Shown piece after piece: positions 8,379-15,936 of a stretch of DNA of 64,000 nt (within the stretch, counting starts at the first letter, position 1; the number at the start of each line of letters is the position of its first letter). Source of the stretch: Candidatus Paracaedibacteraceae bacterium. Lineage in GTDB: Bacteria > Pseudomonadota > Alphaproteobacteria > Paracaedibacterales > Paracaedibacteraceae. The position numbers and the translations under genes are program-made. Below the pieces are notes generated by a model that did not search any database, was not told the DNA's origin, and saw only the letters and a list, made by a program, of their open reading frames with translations. Where the stretch lies: positions 1 to 64,000 of the forward strand of contig JAIBEV010000110.1 of the NCBI GenBank assembly GCA_019459505.1. The letters are read 5' to 3'.

Positions 8379-10412
8379 TTAATAGTATGAATCATCCTCA
8401 TCGTCATCGTCACTCATGGGGGTGGCCGTAATTCTACCTGTTCTTTGCGAATAAGGGATATTGTTACTATCTGAAAGTACTCGATAGGTAATGGCGCCTT
8501 GGCAATTACTCTTTTCCCTTCTTTTTGTTGATTGAGTAAAAGAGGCTGGCTTGGTGGAAGACAGAGAAGAAATTTCATTTTTTTTATCTGTTTCTTTCGT
8601 GGGGTATGAGGATGGGGAGGAGTCGATTGTGCTGTCATTTGCTGCTATATTGTCTGAAGAGGCCTCGTCTGCAGGCGGTAAGGCTTCGGCAGCCTCATCA
8701 GGAGCCTCTGTAGAAGAAGGGGTTGATTGGGGGGTTGTGCTGTCGTCTGCTGCTGGATTATCTGAAGAGGCATCGTCTACAGGTGGTGAGGCTTCGGCAC
8801 CTTCCTCAGCAGTCTCTGTAGAAGAGGGGGTTGATTGGTCGGTTGTGCTGTCATCTGCTGCTGGATTATCTGCAGGTGAATCCGCGGAAGGCGGTGAGGC
8901 TTCGGCAGCCTCATCAGCGTTTTCTGATAGAGATCCTGCTGTCTGTGGGTCAGCTTCTTCTGCTTCTCCAGCGTCATTTAAGGATAGATTAGGAACTGTG
9001 GATAATTTTATCCCTGCACTTTTACTTCCTTTCTGAGCCGAAGAGGGCAGCGATATTTCTGATTGACTCTCCTCTGCTTCTTCGGATCCCATTTCTGAGG
9101 TATCCATTGGCCCTTCAGAGTCCGTCGCACTATTAGCCCCCTCTATGCTAGCTTCATCACTTAAATCCTCATTTAGCGCTGGAGGAACCTCAGTAGCCTC
9201 ACCATTGTGGTCAGCAATAATACTACAAAACTCTTCGGCATGGGAGGGAGATTCACTTCCTGACTCTTGACAATGTGCTGCGTAGTAAGTATCAGAACAT
9301 GCTTGATTTAATTTAACCAATTTAGGGGTGCCAATACATTTGTAGAGATCATTTCTCTTTAAATTAGGGGTACTGCAATAAGTTGCCGTACAATTTACTA
9401 ATGTATTAACTTTGCTGGCTATATTGGTCACTTGGCCGAGTCCACTTGCTCCTTGTTGAATCGCTTCATTCGCAATTTGGCAACTTTCTTCGTACTCACC
9501 CAGCTCAGACTCTTGGCAAAATTTATTATAAAAGGACTTTGAACAATTAATATTTGTACGAGCTCTGCCAACTGTTGTTAAACAAGACTTTGCATTCTCT
9601 GGGGTCATGAATTTAGGATCTGTACATCGGGCGGCTGTGCATTGCGTAGAGGTAGCTAAATTCATACTACCTTTAGCCAGGCGGGTTAGAACACCTGATT
9701 TTGTTGTGCCATCCGCATTTTGACTACTGGCAACGGCTCCTTTAATTTTGCTCAATAAGCCTTGCTTGGAGGGGGAGGTTTCATCTTGCTCAAGCCCTCC
9801 TTCTAATCCTTCACCGTCTTCAGTAGGTGTAGAAGGGGTTTTCTTAGAAGCCACGACATTCTTTATCTTACTAAAGATACCTGTCTTGGGTTGAGCGGTC
9901 GCTCCTTCCTCTACTCCTACTTCGTCCTCCGTTGGGGTGGCTGACGATTTTTTAGAAGCAACAACGTTCTTTAACTTACTAAAGATACCTGTCTTTTGTG
10001 GTGGCGAACTTTGTGGACTATTGGTTGGGGAGGAAGTTGGTTTTTTAGCAGGTGTTACCACTTTTTTAATCGAGCTTAAAAGGCCTGTCTTTTGTGGTGG
10101 CGAACTTTGTGGGCTATTGGTGGGGGAGGAAGTTGGTTTTTTAGCAGGTGTTACTGTTTTTTTTAGAGAACTTAAGAAGCCGGACTTGGGCTTGGCCGTA
10201 TTTTGTGAGGGGGATGTTGTTTTTGAGGGAGGTGCTTTTTTGATTGGCGTTACAGCTTTTTTAAATTTATTGAAAACACTAGTTTTTGGCTTTTGAGGAG
10301 AGGATATGGCATGGGTTGGAGATTTGGAAGTAGTAGTTTTACTCCCTCCTATCCCAAAAAGAGCATTAGCACCGGATGTTAAAATGAATAAACAGACTAA
10401 TAAACGGATCAT
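8379..10412 (-). CDS. Large secreted repeat protein with two six-cysteine domains
   Basis: The family is not recognised. The ATG at 10412 opens a signal peptide (MIRLLVCLFILTSGANA); an in-frame start at 10493 would add 27 residues. The 677-residue chain has three parts. Residues 40-225 hold about six copies of a basic amphipathic unit (GLLSSIKKVVTPAKK-like), joined by Pro/Ser linkers. Residues about 258-396 hold two tandem Cys-rich domains: C258, 263, 277, 290, 299, 311 and C341, 346, 359, 372, 381, 396. The rest is acidic, Ser/Glu/Ala-rich, with a 36-residue tandem repeat. The layout suggests a secreted, disulfide-bonded surface or host-directed protein; that role is inference. Confidence 0.75.
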   Translation of the reverse strand: MIRLLVCLFILTSGANALFGIGGSKTTTSKSPTHAISSPQKPKTSVFNKFKKAVTPIKKAPPSKTTSPSQNTAKPKSGFLSSLKKTVTPAKKPTSSPTNSPQSSPPQKTGLLSSIKKVVTPAKKPTSSPTNSPQSSPPQKTGIFSKLKNVVASKKSSATPTEDEVGVEEGATAQPKTGIFSKIKNVVASKKTPSTPTEDGEGLEGGLEQDETSPSKQGLLSKIKGAVASSQNADGTTKSGVLTRLAKGSMNLATSTQCTAARCTDPKFMTPENAKSCLTTVGRARTNINCSKSFYNKFCQESELGEYEESCQIANEAIQQGASGLGQVTNIASKVNTLVNCTATYCSTPNLKRNDLYKCIGTPKLVKLNQACSDTYYAAHCQESGSESPSHAEEFCSIIADHNGEATEVPPALNEDLSDEASIEGANSATDSEGPMDTSEMGSEEAEESQSEISLPSSAQKGSKSAGIKLSTVPNLSLNDAGEAEEADPQTAGSLSENADEAAEASPPSADSPADNPAADDSTTDQSTPSSTETAEEGAEASPPVDDASSDNPAADDSTTPQSTPSSTEAPDEAAEALPPADEASSDNIAANDSTIDSSPSSYPTKETDKKNEISSLSSTKPASFTQSTKRREKSNCQGAITYRVLSDSNNIPYSQRTGRITATPMSDDDDEDDSYY
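8629..8925 (-). repeat. 108-bp tandem repeat in the secreted protein
   Basis: The string GTGCTGTC recurs on the plus strand at 8629, 8737 and 8845, exactly 108 bases apart, within highly similar units; the third is partial and diverged. The period is 36 codons, so copy changes keep the frame. It encodes the acidic Ser/Ala/Asp-rich tail. Confidence 0.85.
9988..10154 (-). repeat. 96-bp direct repeat in the secreted protein
   Basis: A 71-base segment at 9988-10058 recurs almost identically at 10084-10154, offset by 96 bases (32 codons). It encodes part of the basic amphipathic repeat and its SSPTNSPQSSPPQ linker. More diverged copies lie on both sides. Confidence 0.88.
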
Positions 10413-10570
10413 TGCATGGCCTACTCTCAGATTTTCTAATTTGACTTTAGCAACCTGAAGTAAAAAAACGGTTAAAAGTAGGGAAAAATTCAAAAATTCT
10501 CTAAAAATTTGTTATATTTTTTCTTATTAATGCCATAATGAAGGTAAGATTAATTGAGAGAGAGATCATT

Positions 10571-11887
10571 GTGGTAGCAAATTCCATCAAGCAGCACGAA
10601 AATCTTGATGAATTGGTAACAATGATCAAGGCCCTGGAACGGTTGAAAGAAAGCCGTCCTTCTTTGACATTTGTTAAAACTGGGGTAAGTTCCTCACCAT
10701 TGCCAACGTTTTTGGTCGGACAAGATATTATCTCTGAGCAAAAGCGAATGCATAGTCCTAGCCCTTTACGAGAAGGAGTGGCAAATACTGATCGTCCTGT
10801 CATTATGGATCAGGTGTCTAGCGTGCAAACTTCTAAGAGGCAGAAAAAAGTTCTAAGGAAATCGTTGCGTCTCAAAAGGTTAAAAGCAGAGCAACTTGAG
10901 AAAAAGAAAGAAACGGGGTCAAAACGACCTAATTTATATAGTGAAAAGCGCCCAGGTGAGAGGACTAAAAAACGTCGTCACACAGGGATTTGGCGATGGT
11001 TAGAGGAGTTAGCGATCATTATGAGTAAGATGTCGTTATTTGGATTGTTTTTGATATTGTTGCTTTTAAGCGGTGTTTTTTTTGGGGTAGGGTTTCTTGC
11101 CGCTATATCAAATATTAAGGAAGAAACATCCAATCACCCCACCACCTGGCAGCAAGCAAGCCAAAATCAGAACGCCGGTGAAAGTGGTGGGAAAACAAAT
11201 CCTTTTCTCAAGGTGGCAGGCGGAATTGCTTCAAGCTTTGTTAATCAAAAAGTGGCCAGTATTGAAAGTAAAGTCGGAGGAGGAATCCTGAATAAGGCTG
11301 TGCAAAAAGTTCCGCCTTCTTTACAACCCTTTGCTCTTCAAATGGAGAATAAGTTTTCTCAGCAGAGCCAAGCGATGGTAGGGACGGGTGGACGTGCTAT
11401 TAATAAGGTATTTAGACCCTCGCCTTTTGGGACTACACCGCCACTCCCCTTATCCCAGCCGATAACAGGGTCACCGCATCCAGCTCTTTCTACCAATGGG
11501 CAGTTCCCATCAGGTTATCCTCAGCCGCCCGTTCACTATCAATCCCCCCAGGCGATACATCACAATACATCCTCTCAACAAGCCTTTATGCAAGCAGAAC
11601 AACGAGTCCAGTACCCAAATATGCCTGTTCCCCCACAACTATCAACATATTCTCCCCAAGGTTCTACTAACCAGCCATATTCAGTGCCTGCTGTGAATGG
11701 GCAATCTTATACTAGTTTTCCACCTCCCTCAGGGGGTCCATCCCAGCCTCTTTATTCAGCGCCGGTTCCTCAAGTATATTATTCAGCTCAACCCGCCCCT
11801 GTTCCCTCCAAACCTTATGGAAGGTCACAGCCCTATGGCTACTCTCAACCTGCCCCTGATCATCCTAAAATGATCGGTATGGGGTAG
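10571..11887 (+). CDS. Single-pass membrane protein with Pro/Gln/Tyr-rich tail, unknown
   Basis: The family is not recognised. The frame opens at ATG 10538, but a GTG at 10571 has GAGAGAGAG just before it and is the likelier start, giving 438 residues. The N-terminal part is soluble and basic (RKSLRLKRLKAEQLEKKKE, about residues 90-110). One strong transmembrane helix follows (LFGLFLILLLLSGVFFGVGFL, about 158-178). After about 100 ordinary residues the C-terminal 170 are low complexity: P, Q, S, Y and G with motifs such as YGRSQPYGYSQPAP. It is divergent from the secreted repeat protein and convergent with the response regulator 12 bases away. A Pro/Gln/Tyr-rich tail suggests an extracytoplasmic or adhesive segment, which is inference. 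Confidence 0.65.
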   Translation: MVANSIKQHENLDELVTMIKALERLKESRPSLTFVKTGVSSSPLPTFLVGQDIISEQKRMHSPSPLREGVANTDRPVIMDQVSSVQTSKRQKKVLRKSLRLKRLKAEQLEKKKETGSKRPNLYSEKRPGERTKKRRHTGIWRWLEELAIIMSKMSLFGLFLILLLLSGVFFGVGFLAAISNIKEETSNHPTTWQQASQNQNAGESGGKTNPFLKVAGGIASSFVNQKVASIESKVGGGILNKAVQKVPPSLQPFALQMENKFSQQSQAMVGTGGRAINKVFRPSPFGTTPPLPLSQPITGSPHPALSTNGQFPSGYPQPPVHYQSPQAIHHNTSSQQAFMQAEQRVQYPNMPVPPQLSTYSPQGSTNQPYSVPAVNGQSYTSFPPPSGGPSQPLYSAPVPQVYYSAQPAPVPSKPYGRSQPYGYSQPAPDHPKMIGMG

Positions 11888-11899
11888 AGAGGCATTAAG

Positions 11900-12850
11900 C
11901 TAGATGAAATGAAAGCGTTTGATTTGAGCCAGATCGGGCGTCGTATCCTTAAAGCTAGCCACATATACTCCTGATTGATCAGGAATACCTTGCAATATTG
12001 TAAGAACGTAGCCTGAGTCCTCTGCTTCAACGAGGGGAGAGGAACATAGGATTTTTTCATGACCGATAATTGCTTGTTGATCAGAGGCGTTTAAGTTTTT
12101 CCAGTGAGTGGTATTTTTTAAATCTTCTATTTGTTGGTTCAGCATTTCAGTTGTAAATGTCTGAATAATTATCGGTACTCCCTTAATATCAAGGGCGAAG
12201 AATGATCCTGAAATATCTAATAAATAATATTCTATAATTTGTAGTTCATGCATTAGTTTTGCAAAAAAGGTGCGATAGTCAGGCAGATTCAAAGGAGAGT
12301 TTATCCATGAACTTTGTTTGATAACAGATTCAATGGCTGGTTGGGTTGCATCATAAAAAAATCTGTTAATAGCATCTTGGGTAAATTCTAGGACGAGTTG
12401 GGGAGAATTAGGATCATGCTTGCGAATAAAATAATCAATCAGACCACGATTGAAAGCGTTGATGGCAATCTGTTCATCAGCCACCCCGGTTAAAAGTATT
12501 TTTTTAATACGACTATCTTTAATTTTCTCACAAATCGCCAGACCATTTACCCCAGGCATATCGTAGTCTATCAATACGCATGAAACTTGGTTAAATCGAT
12601 CTGGATTATAGATTTCTTCATGACAAGCATATAAGGTATCATAGCTGGCAGGAGTATCATGAAGCTGGGTTATAAAGCCCTCAGATTTAGGTGAATTATT
12701 AATAAAATCTAAAGCTTCTTGTTGATTGGTAAAGACTTTTGTAATCTGAGGTTCATCGTCAAAAAGTTTTGCGACTTCTTCAATTGTTGTTTCTGCATCA
12801 TCAATTAAAACAACTGTCGAAGGAAATTTGTAATAAGGTAAAAAAGTCAT
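11900..12850 (-). CDS. Response regulator with unrecognised output domain
   Basis: Residues 12-150 form a receiver domain. The acidic pair is D17-D18 (VVLIDDAE), the phospho-acceptor is D97 (CVLIDYDMPGVNG), the switch Thr is T121 (KILLTGV) and the conserved Lys is K144. About 40 extra residues sit between beta2 and beta3. The C-terminal half, about 165 residues, has no HTH, GGDEF or other output domain that I recognise. It may bind a partner or ligand rather than DNA. The start is uncertain: ATG 12850 is preferred over TTG 12871. It is the last gene of the rpoH-kinase-oxygenase operon, 40-60 bases after the enzyme gene, so it is the probable partner of that kinase. Confidence 0.85.
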   Translation of the reverse strand: MTFLPYYKFPSTVVLIDDAETTIEEVAKLFDDEPQITKVFTNQQEALDFINNSPKSEGFITQLHDTPASYDTLYACHEEIYNPDRFNQVSCVLIDYDMPGVNGLAICEKIKDSRIKKILLTGVADEQIAINAFNRGLIDYFIRKHDPNSPQLVLEFTQDAINRFFYDATQPAIESVIKQSSWINSPLNLPDYRTFFAKLMHELQIIEYYLLDISGSFFALDIKGVPIIIQTFTTEMLNQQIEDLKNTTHWKNLNASDQQAIIGHEKILCSSPLVEAEDSGYVLTILQGIPDQSGVYVASFKDTTPDLAQIKRFHFI

Positions 12851-12911
12851 TCCGAATCCGCTTATGAACAAAGCTTCTCTTTAGAATAATATAATATTTC
12901 TTAAATCTTGC

Positions 12912-13565
12912 TTAATCAGCTAAAGACAAAGTACATAACCGCGTCATTAACGCATTTAAGATGGCCCATGTATCTTCTAAGATTGATATTAATCGCTCAT
13001 ATTCCTGAGAAGTAAGATTTTTTAACAACTCCTGCCCCATTAGTTGGTGGTCCTCATCATGGATCTCATGGACTCTGAAGAATTCTGATTTCTTTTCAGG
13101 ATCCAAAGCAGGAATAACATAATGATACATAATTACCGCCGCGGTTTCAATGCCACAATTAACAATTACCACTTGTTCCAGGGGAGATGTTGAAAACATT
13201 TGATGAGGCAACCACATACATAAAGCTTCGATAATAGTATCTTTTTTAAGCTCAATTTTATTACGCTCAGCTTCTAACATTTTATGATGGCCAAGTTCTT
13301 CCAATAAGTGTTCATAGAAAATATTTTCTAATTGAGGCTGACTGCACAGGGCTGAGCGCAGTAGAATTAAGCGCTGAAATTGATCGGAAAAAAATTGATG
13401 ATGGAAAAGAAATTTATCACAAGCAACAGGGGTGAACTTACCGTCGACCATTGTTTTAAAGAGAATGTTATTATGGAAATCGTCTTTTAATTCTTTTAGC
13501 CGATTAAAAAAGTCAAAGCTCGTTAAAGTGGGGATCGGTTTTAGTTTTTGTATGGATGTTATCAT
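12912..13565 (-). CDS. Haem-oxygenase-like diiron-type enzyme (CADD/UndA superfamily)
   Basis: A 217-residue all-helical protein. Likely metal ligands can be seen: EELGHH (Glu90, His93), Glu140 in NCGIETAA, and HEIHDEDH giving His166-x3-Asp170-x2-His173. The H-x3-D-x2-H signature and the size match the haem-oxygenase-like diiron oxidase/oxygenase group, to which chlamydial CADD and UndA belong. Known members oxidise small molecules such as fatty acids, amino acids or Tyr-derived groups. The substrate here is unknown. The ATG lies 53 bases inside the upstream kinase gene, so the two are translationally linked. Placement between a sensor kinase and its regulator suggests a signalling role. TenA-like thiaminase is the main alternative fold, but it would lack this metal set. 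Confidence 0.75.
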   Translation of the reverse strand: MITSIQKLKPIPTLTSFDFFNRLKELKDDFHNNILFKTMVDGKFTPVACDKFLFHHQFFSDQFQRLILLRSALCSQPQLENIFYEHLLEELGHHKMLEAERNKIELKKDTIIEALCMWLPHQMFSTSPLEQVVIVNCGIETAAVIMYHYVIPALDPEKKSEFFRVHEIHDEDHQLMGQELLKNLTSQEYERLISILEDTWAILNALMTRLCTLSLAD

Positions 13566-14871
13566 AATATTTTTTTAATTCCATTTTAAATATTGTTTCT
13601 TGATTTTTTATAGAGTGACAGGTTATTTTCCCTCCACATCCTTCAACGACCTGTTTGCAAAAATGTAGGCCAACCCCTGTTCCATATTTGGTGCTACTAT
13701 AATATGGATCAAAGATCAAAGGAAGAATCTTTTCCGGGATCCCTTTGCCTGTATCTTTAAAAAAAATAAGAAGAAAATCTGTTGTATTCTCTGTCCAAAT
13801 ATAAATTTCGCCTTTAGAATCTTCTTTTATGTGATATAGGGCATTCTTTAAAAGATTAAAAAAAACATGAATCAATAAATCTTTATTTCCTACAATAACT
13901 TGATCGGGTGCAGGGGTGTAGTGAAGAAGCAGTCTTTCTTTAGGAGAGAAGGGATAGAGTTCTAAAGCTTGCTCAATGATACTATTAGCTGAATAAGTAT
14001 TGCATTCCAGCTTGCCTCTTACCCCTTTTAAGTTAGTTAAAAGCATATCAATAATTGAAAATGCATTTTTGGTAATTTCATTAATCTTATTTGGGGTTTT
14101 GAGAATGCGTTCAATAGATTGCTTGTCTTTTTCAGTAAGCTCCTCCCCCTGTGTTTGAGCATATTTTTCTAAAAAATTAGGAAGTTTTTGAGACAGGTAA
14201 GCTGATGCAGAGCGTATGCCGAATAGAGGAGTCCGCATCTCGTGAGCAATTGCTCCGGCCAAGGAGCGCATGGAATCAAGCCGATTAAAGGTTATTTCAT
14301 CTCTTTTTAGTGAAAAAACACCAGCGATAATGACAATCCAGAAGGAATTAAATAATTCTGCCCAAGATAAAGTAAAATTAGAAAAAGTAGGATCTATAAT
14401 TGCTCCGTAAACGAGGATTCCACTCATAATCCCTGTTATTAAGCATAAAAGGAACATGCTCCAGTTTGTTACTAAAACCATCCATAACAAAGCGACAGTA
14501 ATTTTCGTGAACCATGCACGGCTGCCGTTATGAAAAATAAACATAAATGTTGCAAAAAAGGGTAAAACAAAGGTGATGGTGAAAAACCAATAGTATTTTT
14601 TGAGTCTGTGTAAGTAAGCAGGCCAGTTTTCGATAAAGACGAGAGGGATAAATAAGGCAAAGTTAATAAGTCTTAAGGTTACCTCTATATCTGATACCCC
14701 CTTATAACTAATTCCCACTATATAGATTAAAAGCGTGTGGATTAGGCCAAAAATTCCAAAGATGCGCATAAGACCATAGGGAACTTCTCGATTTAAAGAA
14801 AGTTTAAGCGTTGCTAGCGCCAATCGAGGTTGGAAAATAGGGCGTGGAATTTTATTGAGCCACTCTTTCAT
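13513..14871 (-). CDS. Six-transmembrane sensor histidine kinase (CqsS/LqsS-like layout)
   Basis: The preferred ATG at 14871 lies one base after the rpoH stop (TGAAATG), giving 452 residues. Six hydrophobic segments (about 34-55, 65-82, 93-113, 122-140, 141-158, 171-188) with little periplasmic sequence form the sensor. The kinase core follows: H-box LAGAIAHEMRTPL with His210, N-box NLLKNALYH, G1 FKDTGKGIP and G2 GTGVGLHFCK. There is no fused receiver; a separate regulator is two genes downstream. A six-helix sensor directly joined to HisKA is the layout of the autoinducer kinases CqsS and LqsS. Similarity in function is inference. It is in an operon with rpoH and a putative small-molecule oxygenase. 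Confidence 0.88.
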   Translation of the reverse strand: MKEWLNKIPRPIFQPRLALATLKLSLNREVPYGLMRIFGIFGLIHTLLIYIVGISYKGVSDIEVTLRLINFALFIPLVFIENWPAYLHRLKKYYWFFTITFVLPFFATFMFIFHNGSRAWFTKITVALLWMVLVTNWSMFLLCLITGIMSGILVYGAIIDPTFSNFTLSWAELFNSFWIVIIAGVFSLKRDEITFNRLDSMRSLAGAIAHEMRTPLFGIRSASAYLSQKLPNFLEKYAQTQGEELTEKDKQSIERILKTPNKINEITKNAFSIIDMLLTNLKGVRGKLECNTYSANSIIEQALELYPFSPKERLLLHYTPAPDQVIVGNKDLLIHVFFNLLKNALYHIKEDSKGEIYIWTENTTDFLLIFFKDTGKGIPEKILPLIFDPYYSSTKYGTGVGLHFCKQVVEGCGGKITCHSIKNQETIFKMELKKYYDNIHTKTKTDPHFNEL

Positions 14872-14872
14872 T

Positions 14873-15742
14873 TCAATCAGAATCTTTTCTGTGGAGACGT
14901 TTGACAGCTTTTTGTAAACGCTCAAAGGCTCGCAATTCAATTTGTCGGATGCGTTCTCGCGAAACACCTAATTTATCACTTACTTCTTCCAGCGTCAGAG
15001 GTTCTTCTCTCAAACGACGGTCATATATAATTGTTTGTTCCCGCTGATTCAGGCTTTTCATTGCTTCATTCAGCAACGCTCGGCGTTTATTGATTTCATC
15101 AATCTCAGCAATCTGGACGTCATGCGTTTCGCGGTCATCGGCTAACCAATCTATCCATTCAGAATCACCCTCTGCCGAGGATTTAATCGGAGCATTTAAA
15201 GAGTTAGTTAGAGAGGAGAGGCGATGATTCATTTGGAAGACTTCTTCGACCTTCACACCTAATTTTTTAGCAATTTGACTAGCTTTTTCTGGTGACAAAT
15301 CAATTTCATTAAACTCTTGAAAGGCCATTTTTTCCCTGCGTAAATTAAAAAATAGTTTTTTCTGCGCAGAGGTAGTTCCTATTTTTACAAGAGAATAATT
15401 ATGAAGAATAAATTCTTGTATAGCAGCTTTAATCCACCAAATTGCATAGGTAGACAAACGAAATCCTTTGTCAGGGTCAAAGTGGCGCATGGCTTGCATA
15501 ATGCCGATATGACCCTCAGAGATAAGGTCGCTTATCGGTAAGCCATAGCCTCGATATCCATGGGCTATTTTTGCAATAAGTTTAAGATGGCTAGTGACAA
15601 GTTTATCAACAGCTTTTTTATCCCCTGTTTCTCGCCATTGCTTGGCCAATTGATATTCTTCATCCACTTCTAACATAGGTAATTGCTTCATGCGACGAAG
15701 GTAATGAGAACTCATTTCTTGAAAATCTTGATAACCAGTCAT
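14873..15742 (-). CDS. rpoH: RNA polymerase sigma factor RpoH (sigma-32 type)
   Basis: A 289-residue sigma factor for the heat-shock regulon. Region 2 is clear (DLISEGHIGIMQAMRHFDP, then FRLSTYAIWWIKAAI). The RpoH box appears as QKKLFFNLRREK near residue 130. Region 4 has the helix-turn-helix LTLEEVSDKLGVSRERIRQIE. Alphaproteobacteria often carry one or more RpoH paralogues, so this may not be the only one. It is the first gene of an operon with the sensor kinase, oxygenase-like enzyme and response regulator. A TATAAT box lies upstream at about 15779-15784 on the minus strand without a convincing -35. Confidence 0.95.
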   Translation of the reverse strand: MTGYQDFQEMSSHYLRRMKQLPMLEVDEEYQLAKQWRETGDKKAVDKLVTSHLKLIAKIAHGYRGYGLPISDLISEGHIGIMQAMRHFDPDKGFRLSTYAIWWIKAAIQEFILHNYSLVKIGTTSAQKKLFFNLRREKMAFQEFNEIDLSPEKASQIAKKLGVKVEEVFQMNHRLSSLTNSLNAPIKSSAEGDSEWIDWLADDRETHDVQIAEIDEINKRRALLNEAMKSLNQREQTIIYDRRLREEPLTLEEVSDKLGVSRERIRQIELRAFERLQKAVKRLHRKDSD

Positions 15743-15936
15743 TTATAAATACCTAGTTCGGCGTGGCTCTATTATCTATTATAGAGTGTAGCAGGTGATG
15801 AGTTTTATACAAACCTATTACAATTTTATTAATCAGTCATAAAATAACACATTAAAAATTTTTTTCAATGATTTTTATTATGCCGTGTTAAAGTAAACCG
15901 TACAAAAACAGAATTATCCGTCCTAATTAATAGTTT

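Noticed and set aside
8551-9036. A 161-codon plus-strand frame opposite the secreted repeat gene
   Set aside because: It is the antisense reading of the 108-bp tandem repeat; its own repetition is explained by the real gene on the other strand.
9937-10296. A 119-codon plus-strand frame with internal repeats
   Set aside because: Antisense shadow of the 96-bp repeat of the same secreted protein.
14839-14967. Longer kinase start reaching 96 bases further upstream into rpoH
   Set aside because: The ATG one base after the rpoH stop gives a normal operon junction; the extension would overlap conserved RpoH region 4.
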